Positions 11,072 through 26,300 of a stretch of 64,000 nucleotides of DNA are shown here, one piece after another. The DNA comes from Auanema rhodensis (taxonomy: Eukaryota; Nematoda; Chromadorea; Rhabditida; Rhabditidae). Positions within the stretch are counted from its first letter, which is position 1; each line of letters starts with the position of its first letter. The DNA is taken from contig OZ059898.1 of NCBI GenBank assembly GCA_964057225.1, positions 9,362,001 through 9,426,000 of the forward strand, given 5' to 3'. A model generated the notes under the pieces. That model made no database searches, had not been told where the DNA came from, and saw only the letters and a list, made by a program, of their open reading frames with translations. The translations under genes were made by a program, and so were the position numbers.

Positions 11072-14040
11072 ATGGCGCTAACGCCGCGTTCAGCGCTTCT
11101 TAGTATTGCGATTTTTGCAACTTCTATGCTATTAGTAGGTCGAGCCAGGTAATTTCAGAAATTAAATTGTTTATTAAGTGGATAAATATAGTTTCCTTCT
11201 ATTTTATTAAAGTCTACAAGAACAAAATTATACATATGTTTTTGATTGTCATTTGTTCCAGATGGTGGTTATGTGCTATTGTCTTCGTAATATTCCGAAT
11301 TAGTCAGCTTGACTTTTTTGACCGAATGCGTAAGACCTTAAAACGGGATCTTACGTGAGTTTTTCCTTTCGATTATTCTGTAGTTTATTTCTTCTTTCTA
11401 TTTCAGTGGATTGATTTTATTATTTCGTGTTAAACGAGAAATTAAAAAGCGTATCGCTGATAATAAGCCTATACATTCTATTTTTTTAGAACAGGTATCA
11501 TTGCCAAATAATATATGTTATATTGTGTAAATTAGGTTCAAAAGCATCCTCAAAAAGTTGCATGTATTGAAATAGACAGTGGCACCCAGCTAACTTATAA
11601 TGAACTAAACCAGCTAATGAACAAATATGCTAACTTTTTCCAGGTCGACTATTTTTCGTTGTTCGTAAGAAAAATATATTCGATTTCAGGCTGAAGGTTT
11701 AAAGGCAAATGATGTAATTTCCCTTTATATGGAGAATAGTATTGACTTCTTCGCTATTTGGCTTGGTCTATCAAAAGTTTGCTAACTGTTTCTATTTTAA
11801 TAAAAAGTTTTTTTTCAGATTGGAGTTATCTCATCTTTCATTAATTCAAACTTAAAGCTCGAACCATTAGCTCATTCCATTAATGTTGCCAAGTCAAAAA
11901 AAATTATAACCACCTCTAGTTTGCTGCCTAGTAATATTTAATTCCACATGTAAACTTCCTTTTCTGACATTACTTCAGCTCTCCTGTCTACTATCCAATC
12001 TGGGCTTCTTTCTGAAGAACAAGAAATTTTGTTGACGAAAGGGGATCAAACAGGGTCATATAGAAATCTCGACACTCTTTTAAAGGACGTTTCAACTGAT
12101 GAACCTATATGTACTAACATCGATTTCCAAAGTGAGTAGCTTTATATATCATGATAGTAATTAAAGTTTAGATGTTCTTTGTTATATTTACACTTCTGGA
12201 ACTACGGGGAATCCCAAGCCGGCTGTCATTAAACATTTTCGGTTCATTAACTCACTTGTTCTATTTTGTGCTATGTACATCGTTTCAGATATTACTGGAT
12301 AGCAATGGGTTCTGGATCTGCTTTTGGTATCAGAGATGATGATGTTGTGTATATAACGATGCCTCTATATCATTCTGCAGCCGGAATCATGGGTATATAA
12401 ACTAAGAAAAAGCAAACTTTGAAATTGCTATTTCAGGAATAGGATCAATGATTGTTAAAGGCACAACAACTGTTATTAGAAAGAAATTTTCTGCTAGTAA
12501 CTTTTGGAAAGACTGTGTTAAGTACAATTGTACAGCTAGTCAATATATTGGCGAAATTTGCAGGTTCACTTTTTTTGTTATTCTTCAATCAGAGTTTTGT
12601 TCAAAAATATCAGATCTTGTTCTTATCGTTTAAGATGAGATTTTTATTAAATTATATGAAATTGAATTATTTCTAAAAATATATATTTCAAATATTATGT
12701 TGTAAAATGCTTCTTCTATTTTATTATATTAAAAATATCAACAAAGTTTAGATATCTACTTGCTCAGCCTGTTTCCCTCGTAGAGAAAGATCATAAAGTT
12801 CGTCTAATGTGGGGAAATGGTCTAAGAGCTGAAATATGGCCCGAATTTGTAAAACGATTTGGTATAAAAAGAATAGGTGAACTATATGGTTCCACTGAAG
12901 GAAATTCAAACATTGGTATGTTTTAAATAGTTATAATATAACAATATCAGTTATTATCAATTCAGTCAATGTTGATAATCATGTTGGATCTTGCGGGTTT
13001 TTCCCTATATATCCTGGACTATCTTCATTGTATCCTGTTCGTTTAATAAAAATTAACAAAGAAACTGGGGAACTTGTCAGAGATGAGGTATTTATAAAAT
13101 CACAACTTCGCAAAATTTTTCTTTTAGAAGACAGGACTGTGCGTACAGTGTAAACCTGGTGAAATAGGGGAGATGGTTGGTGTAATCAAAAATAAGGTTT
13201 TACTTTAGTTAGTAAAAAATACGATTACCATTTTTAAGGATATTCTTTTAAAATTTGAAGGATATGTAGATCAAAAAGACACACAAAAAAAAATATACCG
13301 AGATGTAGTGAAGAAAGGAGATCATGTAAGCATTTTATTCAACCAAATTTCAATAAATTTGTATTATAGGTGTTTGCTAGCGGTGACATTCTTTATTGGG
13401 ATGAGTTAGGATATCTTTATTTCAAAGACAGAAGGGGTGATACTTACAGGTACGCCTTTTTTTAAATTGAGGGGGAAAATAAGCTTATAGATGGAAAGGA
13501 GAAAATGTATCAACAACAGAAGTTGAGAGTATATTACAACCTGTTATGAGCGTGGAAGATGCAACTGTTTATGGTGTTGAGGTTCTTAACCCTTGTTTAG
13601 CTTAATAAATTGGCGCATTGCTTACTTAAGATAGGTAAAATGGAGGGCCGTGCTGGTATGGCAGCTGTTGTTCTTAAAGAAGGAGAAAGCGTAACTGTAA
13701 GCATCTATAGCAACATACTCTATTAAATGTTCTTAGGAATTCATTGATGAAATAGGAAGACGTTTATTTGCTAACTTGGCATCTTACGCGATTCCATGCT
13801 TTATTCGATTATGCAAGGAAGTAGACAGAACAGGTAAAATTGTGTTGGAATATTATCTGAAAAGTACTTTTTGAAGGGACATTCAAGCTGAAAAAAATTG
13901 ATCTTCAAAAGCAAGGTTTTGATCTCGCAAAATGTAAAGAAGATAAAGTGTTTTATTGGGATATATCTGCAAAGAGGTATAAAGAAATGGATGAAAAAAT
14001 GCAAAGAGATATTGACAATGGTGTATACAGTAAGTTTTAA
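11072..14040 (+). CDS. SLC27A4: Long-chain fatty acid transport protein / very-long-chain acyl-CoA synthetase (FATP4-like)
   Basis: Activates long-chain fatty acids to acyl-CoA and so drives their uptake; a membrane protein of ER or plasma membrane. ATG 11072 follows the acceptor ATATTTTAG by one base, suggesting spliced-leader trans-splicing. There is an N-terminal hydrophobic helix pair, then the ATP/AMP P-loop [19 protein letters not shown] (about 12182-12237) and the FATP signature region [12 protein letters not shown] (about 12870). Next come [20 protein letters not shown] and [17 protein letters not shown], and near the end [15 protein letters not shown] with a C-terminal [12 protein letters not shown]. 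All FATP/ACSVL motifs are present and in order over a dozen or more short exons, so the enzyme looks functional. FATP4 is the closest match by memory, though FATP1 is not excluded. Confidence 0.88.
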
Positions 14041-14321
14041 GCAGGGTTTCACATTTTCGAACATCTTGCCATATTTTATTATTTTGCTCATACTATGGGT
14101 GTTTCTAACGAGCATTCACACATTCCATGCAATTGTAATTCCATGTATATTTATAGTGCACTTAATTAGATGTTTCACAGCAGTGTTTCATTAAAAAATA
14201 AATATTCCACATAAAAATTAGTAAGTAATACAGTACCAGATCAATGCTTATTCTAAAAAGGAAAGAGTATTTACAGTATTGTTTACTGTGAGCGTAAAAT
14301 AGTAAACCCGAAATCAGGAAT

Positions 14322-17300
14322 TCAAGGGTTTTGTGTCATTAGCCTTACGAAGCAATTCTGGCAAACTCGTACAGGCCTAGAGATCTTCATGTGAGTGATA
14401 TGAGACTCAAATCTACTACATCTAGAAAAATTATATTGACATAGTGATGTTCAGAATTACTAACTTTGAACAGAAAATTTGACCGCAGTTCCTACAATGA
14501 TGCTTTCTTTCCGCAATAGTAAACTTTTGTTGACATTGAGTGCATTTCTGCCTAGTTACATCCTGTTAAAATATATGAGTAAAACATGAATAAATAAGCC
14601 AATACCTGAACCCAGTGATCTAGCCGTCCTCCATCATCCCCAATTTGCCAACACCACACACGCCCGATACCATCACCAATATACAGTGACCGATGGTCTC
14701 TTAAAAGAATATCATTTGTACTTTTATTATTATATTATATTTATAGTATTTTCTCAAAACGTTAAAACATACTTGCTTGGTAGTATTGCTGTAATGGGAG
14801 CAGGATGGCTATTATCTGGCCTGTTAAACGCAGTGTGCATAGTTAGAGCTGTTCTGTGAATTAGGACCCGAACAAATGCTGGATGAACTTTAGTATTATG
14901 TAACGCTGTAATATGCTGACATGATAATCATTTAGATCATAAATTAACCTATAGAAGATGTACAGGGAGGTTCAGGCGATTGTGATAATGAACCAGCGGC
15001 AGATGTTACCAGATCTTGACTAACCGCCATTCGCAGCCTTTTCCGTTGCTTTTCTAAGCGTTGGTGAAGCAGAGCAGTAGCAGAAATAGAATAGTTTCTA
15101 AAAATAGAGCCATTATACGATATTTATATTTAAGTAAAGAAAATACTCTATTATTGAAGGACTTTCAGATTGCTCCACAGATCCATCATTTTTTATCAAG
15201 ACACAAGAATATATTTTAACTACTCCATCACTTGTACCGCATAAAATAACATTGTCAGAATCCCATTCATTTATCTTAAAGTAAAGTAATCTGAAAGAGA
15301 ATTGAAGCCAACAATACCGAGCTGAAAGCCAAAGACAAAATCATCTGACCAGCGTCACCAGGATTATTTGTATCGCATGTATTTATATCTGCTAACTTAT
15401 CTCCATTTATCGTCCAGATATACAAATGAGACGAGCAAGCCGTAGCAATATCCCCCTGAAGACAACAATCAGATTTTCAAATTTAAAAAAACTTACAGTC
15501 GTTTCATTAACAGTTACTGCAGACACAGGCGCAGGATGAAGAGGTAATTGCCTTATCAACGAGAGTTCGGATTGATGCCATACTATTACAGATTTATCTC
15601 GACTAGCAGAGACAACAATAGCATGAGATGAACAAACAACCTAAAATTCAATTACGTTCTGGATTAAACATGGAGAAAATATATTACCATAGCTGTAACT
15701 GCATCAGAATGACCATCTAAAACTTTTCTAAGCTTTAAACACTGGGGTTTTTTCAAAAGTGCCCACACGCTGAAAAACATACAAAAGTAAAATATTTTAA
15801 ATAATTTCTGAATGACTTGATGCAACCAGTTGTGCTTCCAGAAAATATAGTTCTTTCATCTCCAACAGCCACACATGTTAACTCATCAGAATCACCCATT
15901 TCATAGATGCAAGTTGACTTAAAACAATTAATTTATAATTTATAAGTTAGCAATTGATTACTCTATCTGAATCAATATTTCCTATTCGTAAAGATCGATC
16001 CGGTAATCCCCAAATTATGTAACGATTCGGACCAATAGGAACCTTATTTTGTTCTAATACAACCAGTCCCGCTTTTTCATTATGTTGGATAGTCCCCACA
16101 GAACCACGGATTTCTAAAACACAATTGTATTAGGGTTAAATTATACACTGAAACCTTTTGACGGGGACTGAGGCGCTTTGAGACTATGTAGAGAGTGATA
16201 GAAATAACGATTTGTGGTAACACCTGGAGTATTACTGTAACCATCCACCGGGTTGACGCGCTTTCGCGGGTGGGGTTTTTTGAAGAGTTGAGTTGGTATT
16301 TGACCAAAATTATTAACAAAACCTGAAAAACGTAAATAAATAAAAACCTAATATGGCATACCAATGGTAGCATTTCGTGTTAATGGATCATCTATTGACT
16401 CAAAATCAACACTGCCTTCATAAAAAAGATGATGAAACAAATTATTTGCCTAAAATTATACAATGCAATCAGATTCATTTGTAAAAACTATGTATACTTT
16501 AATAGCTTCTTCTCCAACTTGTTTATATCCAAAAACCAAATCGATCCATTCGTTTAGATGAGTTGACACGAAATCGCACTCTAACGCTTGCCGATGCAAA
16601 CGGACAAACTCCTTTGGGTCTCCATGAGCCCACGGAGGAAGGACAACGTCGTCTAAGACTACACCATTTTGCTTCGTTCCAAGATCGAAGTTATTCTTAT
16701 TCTATAACAATTACTGAATTAAAACAAATACAAGAGCAAAGAAAAACCTGGAACAATTCAGGTAAGGTGAAAAACTCAGGTATTAATTCTTTGACGTCAG
16801 CCATATTATTTCTACTAGCACTAACATATGCGTCCCCCACGCTATGAAACATTCTATCAGCCAAATCAAAATGACCTCCCTGATTATAAAATATTATAAG
16901 GCTTAATTTAGAAAATTCAACCTGCAAATTCAAAAACTGTTGAGTGAACGGTTCTAGTCGAACAAGATACGAAACCACAATCATAGCAGAAGAATAATGG
17001 GTCCCGTACATATAAGGAGGCGTTTCTCCCGAAGGATCATCCCATTCTCTGTATCGCTTGAGAAACTGTTCAAGTCGTTGAGTACTTTGAGCACCCATTG
17101 GTTTGGAAAGATCTCGAAATGTTTGAGGATTCGTTAAATCAAGGGTCTGTGATGTATAATCTGCCAAAACCCAAGGAAACACAGGATATTGCGATAAATC
17201 ATTATAAGATCTTAAAAAAATTGCATTACTATGAATTAACGTTTATCAAACCTTCCAGCTAAAGTATTTAAGTGCATCAAGTATTGAAAATTGGTAATTT

Positions 17301-20300
17301 GTCCATTCAGCCATCTTTGAGTGACCGATTGTTGACCTACATAAGAAGTAAAATCTGAGACGATTTTTATTAATACCTAATAAAATAGAATTCAGTAAGC
17401 TTGCTCTTCCACTTTGCTCAACAGCTAGAGAAGCTTTTTGTCCTCCCACAGACTCGGAAGCAGTTGTAGTTTTGCTTTTTGCCATGGAGAGAAGTCTACA
17501 CACAAAAATACACCAAAAAAGCTCAATACTTACTTCTCATAAACACGATCTCTCATTTTCTTTGGAAATGCCAATAAATAGTTTCTGCCATCAGAACTAA
17601 ACAATTCAACAGCAATAGGTTGTAGAAGATATCTAAAGAGTATATCTTATCAAAGTAACTGAGATTCAGGAGTGCACCTTCTTTTATGAACTTCGCGAAT
17701 ATCTTCGTAACTAAATTTGCTACATAATCGCGAAGCTTTTGGTGGTCGAGTAGATCCAGTAGCCGTATACGGTACAATTGGATCATGGAGTCTAAAATTA
17801 CTGTATAAGATGAAATGCAGAGACAAATAATGCAAACTCTGCACTAAGAAAGTCCAGGTCTCGAATTTCTCTTGTCTTTAAAAGTGTGAATCCATCAACA
17901 ACGTAAAAATTTTCTTTCCCGAACAGAAGTAATCCTTCAGAAGTATCTAAGCCCTAAACTTCCAAAGTATTTAAACATTGAAAAAGAATACGAACTTGAA
18001 TTCGGGCACATCTAAACATACTGTAAAGCTGTTCTCCTTGTTCTAATAATCTTAACAACGTTTGATTGTCTGGACCTCGTTTCTTTTGTTTCTCTTCATC
18101 TCTTTTTTCTTCTTTATCGTAGTCTTTATTAATAGCAATACTTTGAGAATCATACGTGGAACAATCTTCAGTGTTATCGTCATCCGGTGAAGGTTCCTGT
18201 GAAAATTAATACTATGGTAAAAACTTTTATATTGTTAAAAACCTTTTCCGCAGAATTATCTTCTTCAATATCTTCCAAGTCTCTGCGATCGACACATCGG
18301 TTTTTTTTTTCATCAGTGGAAGTAGGAAAATTCAACGACATTCTTTGAATTAACGAAGAGTTCAACTCTGTAAAATTAATACATTGTAAGAACATAGCAC
18401 AACGGTCTAACGAGCTAAATCACAGAAGCTTAGGGCAGCTTTTTCTTCAGATGGGGTAGTTACTGCAACGGCCTGATCAATTATCCGAGAATCCATTGTT
18501 CTTGATCTTCTTGCTAAGCATGCTTCATAGTATTTTTTACTGTCTTTAGATATAGCAACTTTTGCTCGCATTGCTTTCTGGAAAAAAATAAGTATATATA
18601 TATATACATATATTTTGATATTGAAAGTACCGCAGATGGATTTTCAAGCAAAGGTCGGTACGGATATATGTGATAGAAAAATCGGTTTGGAATTAATTTA
18701 CGGCGAATCCTTGAAGTCCCTTCCGTTGTATCTAATTTATATTTCTCGAAGGATGAAGCCTGATTAAAAAGTATTATTGTACGCAAAAACTATATACAAA
18801 ACCTGCGATGGACCCCAAATGCCTCTCTCACGTGTAAGTTCAACTTCAAGTTGATGCCATTCTTGTAAAGACCATTTTCTTACATGTGCATGCCATTCAT
18901 GATATCTAGAAGCCTGTGTATGAAGCAGTTCGTTAATCAATGTGATATGAACTTTTAACCACATATGAACTATCTGTGAAATTAAAACTAAAATTGAGAA
19001 TTGATTGTCTAAATTGTTTACATTTTTTTCTATGCTAATATTTTTCCAAGGAGATCCAGTATTTATAGAATTGGTAGCAGAAAGAGATCTCTTGCCTGCG
19101 AATCGCGTTAAACCTGTAGCCATTTTTGATATTTTCTTCAAATAAAAAATTAGTATATTTTCAGTTTCCTTTCAAATTTACAAATGTTATCTGTTGCTGT
19201 AAATCTTTGGCAATTATTGGATTTGTTGAATTCAATTGGCAATCAACAAACTGCTGCCAAGAAGTTCCAGCAGAATGAGCTAGTAAAGCACGAGCGGCAT
19301 TCAATTCGCTTAATAACAATATGTACAATGGAATACTTTTTCAATTTTATGAATTTTAATACCTGACTGTAGCTTTCTTAAAAGCTTCTTCTATAAGAAC
19401 TTTCTTAGCGCAGACAACATCTGTCCAAACTCGTGAAGCACACATTGCAACCTAGATTAAAATTTATTATAAACATATGTTTAAAGTAGATTGGTTAACC
19501 TGAGCGCTGGCCTTATCCAATGGAGATGAAGATTCAGACATTATATCTGGCGTTACGGATAACATAAATATCAAATGAGTTAAACTTGTAAAGAACCATG
19601 CTTCGTTAGAACTTAAGAAAACATGCTTCGACGATACTAATAAGGACAAAGTATCAAGAACAGACATTTGCACTATAATTAAGCTGAAATTAAAACTTAA
19701 AAATACTAGGGTACCTGCGACACTATCAATTGGTCGACTAAGAATATACAAAGTGCATCTCATGATAGAAGTAGTTAGATTTTCCAAGTTGAACGACTAA
19801 AATTCTTATAGTTTAAACAAAACTTAAAGTAGCGTTCTTGCCTTGTTTTCATTTCTATTCCCAATTACATACAGAGAGAGAAGCTGATTCAAAAGGCATT
19901 TTGAATCTTCTAATAAATTACCATTCCAAAGAGTATCCACAACACGAGAAACAAAATGCGATATATTTGCCGATACCTATTTAATTAACTAAATGAAAAA
20001 CAAACGAGCAGTTGAACCTGGGGTAGGGTTTGTAATATAACATTTTGAGGAAATGCTGAGGATACCAACAAATCCGTTCCAATCAAGTGATCCAGACACT
20101 GAATTGAAAAAAAGAAGTTATAATATGTGAAAAAAAGTACATCATGTATTAAAGAAGTATACAGCAAAATTTGGCATTTCCGAGTATATCCCTTTTCGGC
20201 GAAAGACTGTAAAAAGTAATCGATTATGAATAATTGCATATAGGTAACTTCAATCATAATATCTATCAACGTTAACTCTCGCCCAAAGAAAGATACATGG

Positions 20301-23300
20301 ATATCATCAGAGAAAATCCGTTTCAACAGATCCAGCGCAGCTCGTACAACAACATTAGAACTTACTATAAACAAATAATGCTTGTTTTTATAATAATTAG
20401 GGTACAAACAAAATGTTCTAAAATCTTCTATAGGCTCAACTTCTTCGTTGGTTTCTGGCTCACAGTACACTCCCAAAGCATTAGTATTTGGAATCAAAGA
20501 AGAAAACAATGCCAAAAAAAACTCTTCAGAATGGGAAGCCATGAAAAATTTAGGCGAGTTCTGATACAAAAATGCTAACATTTGCACAACAGAGTGAGCA
20601 TAATCTTGAGCTCTTTCAGTCAAATCTCTACACTGAAAATTAACATTAATAATGCTCAGAATGGGATATACCTTACATTTTTTTCAAAAAGAGATGCACG
20701 AATCATTGAAAGTAACGGCATCAGACTCTCAAAACAAAAATCTGATAAATGAATCGCTTCATAAACAGAGCTAAACAAATTCCATGTATATATTGAAGTG
20801 ATATCAATAAATATTATACCTTTGAGGGGTTAATCCGTATACGTGAGTCCATATGTGATCAATATCAAAAATATCACTGAACCGCAAATCTTTTACAGGC
20901 TAAAAAAATGAAAACAACTCAGCAAGAAGACAAAAAAATGTTTTACTTGTCCAACCAATAGTGATAGCATTGCTAAATATGCATGAGGCTTAGCATAATG
21001 AGTAGCCATTACATGTTCTAAAGCTGCGAAGCCTGGACAATTCTTAAGATCAGGATTCATATCAATTTTGCCTCCGACTGATCCTCCATGAGCAGATACA
21101 GAAAAGCCTAGAACTACCTTAAAAGAGAATTGTTAGATGTAGAATATTATTGGTTACTGCGGCTCGGTTCCGAACGATTGCCTCAGCATCAGCAAGCCAC
21201 GCTCCGTTACATGTGCCTTCTTTAAACAAAGTGAGTAAGTGAGTGTGATAAAGAACTCCCAATAAAATTCGTAAAGCAAGATATACAGTTCCAGAATGAA
21301 CACCTGGTGAAAGTAACGCAAAGATCCAATCAAATCCCAACACTTTCACAATTTGATCGGACAAACTAAAATAGTAATGTAATATTCAAAATACAGTCAG
21401 AGTAATTCACTGCTGGTTCAATTGTGGACTAGAATGTGACAAAAAATTAGCAAGCATATTGAGCATACGATTTCTGACATAAGTCATAACAATCACATTA
21501 TATTCACTTTGACTAGGAGATGATTTCATAAGCGCGGATTGTAGTTCTGCTATGTGAAAAGGTAATGCAATTTCTACTTTAATATCTTCGGGTCTGAAAA
21601 AATTATCACTATAAGTAAAATAAGAGTTGATTACCCCGAGGACAAAGAAGCAACAATTGCCTGGCCAACTTTGAGTAAGCTTCTATTATCACAAGGTGGT
21701 TGTAAAATAGCCGATAACAAATTGAATATAATCTTAAAAAATTAATGGAATATTTGAGGAAAATCATAAAGCATACGTCATTAGTGTTAATGGATGACTT
21801 TGATTGCTCAAAAAGTAAGAACAGCAATCGGGACAATAGGGGAGATCTGCGTAATGTAGATAAATTCTCTCTTTGATGACTAAAATTGTTAAATTAAATT
21901 CAAAGTTTGAGTGCAAACAAACTCAGTTATTAATTCATAAAAGTGTTCAAAAATCATACGATTAACGTCATCAGGTGCGCTAATCCAAACGTCCAAATCG
22001 CAAAGCAGATCTTCAAAAGCCTAAAATAAAAGGGTGAAATCGGTTTTGTTATAAATTATAAATACTTGTGCGTTAGGAATTGATGCAGTTTCTTTAGATG
22101 TATCTAATGTACCCGCTAAGCTGAATATCATATGCATAATATGAGAATTCAATAAATGTGCTTTATCTTCTAGTAAAACGGCCAGCATCTAGAAATATGT
22201 GGGTAATTATTGAACAATGAAAAGTTTATGCCTGGTATGCTCGATGAGATTGTAAGGTTGCTTTTAAATTGCTATTTGATCGAACAGCAGACAACAGAGC
22301 CTTCAAAGACGCATATAACCCATCCGAATCAGTTGCCATTGCAATTAGACCATACAAGCATGCAAAACCGCCCATTGAATCAAGTAGTCGTGGTACAGGG
22401 CAGGGTGCAAATGAACGCATCCCCAGATAACTATATTACAATATATTAATTCTTTAATAATTCTTCTTCCAACCCCACAACAACTGCTCCAAAAGACCGA
22501 GCAGGTCCGGGAGAATGAGTTACAGTATTTAAATGTATTCGTAACGACGTCGTATTATCTTGTGGCGATAATCCCAAATGAGAAGCTAGCATTTCTGCAT
22601 CTATTTTACTATATACTGCTCGAATTTTAGCAAGTGTTAATTCGCAAGTAGAGAGGCCATTGAGTGATAATATAATCTAAACATTACATATTACTGCTTT
22701 TAAAATTATATTATAACTTTTTCTTCAGGAAACAGTGAGGATTGCCCAATACCAACAGTTTGAAAGTTTCCAACATAGTGAGGCTCTTGTTTGTATATGC
22801 TAAATACGGTATCGGCTGAGAGAGCATCTTCAAAAATAAACGATGAAGCTATTCGATATCTGTTAAAGATGAACTATTTATATTGAACTTGAGCAAAGTA
22901 AACCTTAATCTACTAGGTCTTCTCATTACAGGTAGAGTGCCCATAAAAGCATTAACTGCCAGAGTTTGAGCTAATTGAGTAGCTCCGCCGCCTGCAGTTT
23001 GAACAATGTATTGCAGCTTTTGAGAAGAACACAAACGGCCATTTATATAAACCATAACCTATGTTTTAATTTCTACAAATTGAACAAAAAGGGATATGTA
23101 CTCACCATGCTATTTTTAAGAACAGAACGACTTAATACCACGCTTACATGAAACCATTCCATTGGTCTAATCACATCTGCAAGAGCAACCCTAACGATCT
23201 AAAAAATAAATCCTAAATTCCCCATTAAAAGATCGAATAACCTTATCAGATTGAAAAGCAGATGCTTTCTCAAGATCAAAACCGGCACTTTCAATCTCTT

Positions 23301-26300
23301 CAGTTGATATTAACAAACTTCTATCTATGGGACTTATTTGTATGGACAAACAAGATAAATTCATAGGCCCCTAAGAAAATATATTACTGTTCATTATAAA
23401 AACCAATGACACCTGTTTTCTTCTTTCATCTTGCCAAGCTACAGTCCTACTAATCGTTAACAGTCTAAGTGGATGAGCATCCACTCTTTTATCCGAAAAG
23501 TTTTCTATATAAAGCCATCTATAACAATATATACACATTAAGAAGATATGTCAGATTTGTACGTTGAAAATGAAAGGCCATTCAAAGGCGGAAAAATACG
23601 TTCAGAACGTAGAGTTGAATACAGTGGTGCCAGAGAAGGCACAAAAAGACATCCAAAACCTTCAACAGACATGTCATATTCAATAAAAGAAGGAGCATGA
23701 TTAAGACGCTGATCTCTAGGTGTCATCATCGATACCAAAGCCCGAACTCTTAAACATGGTAAAAATGCCTGAAAAAATAAATGCAACAAGTACCTTTGTA
23801 ACGGAACAGGACCTCCTTCATTATCACGAGATGGCTCGTCTCCAGGTGAAGCATCTAAAGATCGGCAACAAAGTGGTAAATCCAAACGAAGAAATTGCCT
23901 AAAAAAGAAAATATCCGATTAATAAATAAATATTCACAAATACCTCAATTGGTTTGGTTGCATAGCTTGATATGAGAGTCGTTCGAGAAGATAATAGAAA
24001 GGTTGGAGCAAAAGATGTTCATTAGATAAAAACAACTTTTGCGATATGGCCAACAAGTATTTGGGCATATCGACCTGGCACATCATCTGCTGATTTCGTT
24101 CTGGCTTCAGTAATGCTTTCAATAACAAAGAACAATATAATTGGGCTGCAACAGTCCATCTAGGATTGTTGGAATGTATGGAAGGAAGCAAAGTTAGAAT
24201 GGAAAGAACGGCGCCTGGATGGACCTATAATTCAGTACGGATGAAACCAAATATACAATTTGAAAAATTCATGAAATTAAACTTGAGAGTATTTATTTAA
24301 TGAGGACAAAGCTTACTAAAACTGATGAAGACCAAGAAACTATATCGCCTTCAAATGAGTTGTCAGCGGACCAAAGAACATCAGAAGACATTCTAAAATA
24401 TAAAATCTGTAAAGATGCTCCGAAAAATTGTTACTTCTCATAGTTATCCATAGCCATATTGAAAAGGAATCTGATCATACTACATGAATTGAAAATGGAT
24501 AACGGCATTCCATCGGGAACAATGCTTAAATCTCCTAATAGAGTAAACATTTTAAAAATTCTTACTCTTTTTGATTAAGATCTTGCATTTTGAAAACAAT
24601 GTGACAACTTGAGAGTTCATTTTTTAATTCTGTTGCTTGTTTCTTCCATTCGGGAAGAGTTACATCTATTTCTTGAGACTGTGTGAAGCAACCTGTTAAT
24701 CTCAAAACGGTAGTAATACTATCCCATCCAACCTTAAATGAAATAAAGCAAACAGCTAGAAAGTATAATAATACTTCAGTGAAAAAGTATTTTGCGCTTG
24801 AAGGTTCAAAACGCATACTTATAGAAAGAACTTTGAAGATGAGATGAACAAAATCAATGAGTCCCATATTTTCATGAGTACCTGAATGTAACATGTAACC
24901 AAAAGCAAATGTCAAAAAAAAATGACGGAAAAGTAAAAGCTACCGCAATAAGCTTTTGTTGAACTAAACGCATCTTCAAGGGCCAATAGAAGAGATATAA
25001 AAGATAAATATCCGCCAGATTTCCGGAAGTAAACTCTAATTTTATGAGATTCCCGTAAAACACCAAGTATGCACTAAAAACTGAAAATTCAACCTTGAAA
25101 AATATATCATATTACTTTAAGCAGATTTGAATCCAGCTCCAATTGTTCTTGTGGCTTCGCTTGATTGAGTGTCTGAACAAAAATACGTATAAATATTGAC
25201 ACCGTTCCAAAACCTGTATAATTTGAGATAGATACTGATCAGAGGTAGAACATAATAATAACTGCTTTAACAAAAGAAGGCAGCTATTACGCCATTCTTC
25301 CGAAGTGTATGATACAATAACTAAGAGCTGCTTAGCACCAACATACTCAGAAAACATTTCTAAACTTAAAGGTATGCAGGAAAATGATAAGCTAATAAAA
25401 TTTACTGGAATTTTCTGAATTAGCTTTCACCATCACTGTTAATAAGTCCGTAAGAAGCAATACAAGCTTCAGATCACGACCATGTAACTCATTTTCTATA
25501 ATATAACGCTTACAAACTAGAGAAACGTTGCAAACCTTTCGATCTCTCAAATAATATCTTAAAAGCAAAACAAGTTGTTTCTAATAATCCAACCTCGCGA
25601 AATGCATCCTTAAACAAAATTTTTAAAAATCATTTTCAAAAGTTTTACCTTCATAATGTCATCAACAGTTAATAAACGAAATGCGCTTTGTATGATACAC
25701 GTGCACAGAGAGAGATTTCCTTCAAAATACTTTATGAAATAAATTTGATAAAACGAAAAATACCAGTAAGGATTTGTGTTTTAATTTGGATACATAAGCT
25801 AATGAGCTCTTTACAAGGTATATGATTGAGTTGGAATATTGCATGTTCAACCAAGTCTAAGACTTTAAGCTAAAAACAAGGAACATTTAAAATATTTTGA
25901 AAAAAAGTGGAAACAACCTGCACTTTGTTACATTTTGTGTGAAGTTGGTCTATAAATAATGATAAAGGATATTCTTTATCTAATATAAAGAAATTGGCTG
26001 GATCGCAAGTATAAACTGAATGAATAGCATCCAACACTGTACAACATATGTTGGAATCGGAACACTATCAATCAATTATCTTAAATTCAATAATCGAATT
26101 TTTCTCTCACCTCGACGTAAACTTCATATAATACTTGGAAAGCATATAAGTTTCTAACGCTAAGGCCTGCTCCGATAGGAGTTGGTAAGGAAAATGTTGA
26201 CAACTGGACTAGACCCGAGTTATACTAAATAACGAAATATAATTAATATAAGATAATAATAAATGGGAACGTGAATTTAATTGTTAAACATACAGCAGGA

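Noticed and set aside
13801..14194. Two overlapping hydrophobic ORFs at the FATP 3' end
   Set aside because: They lie over and after the last FATP exon; the FATP frame explains the conserved sequence to 14040 and the rest is AT-rich.
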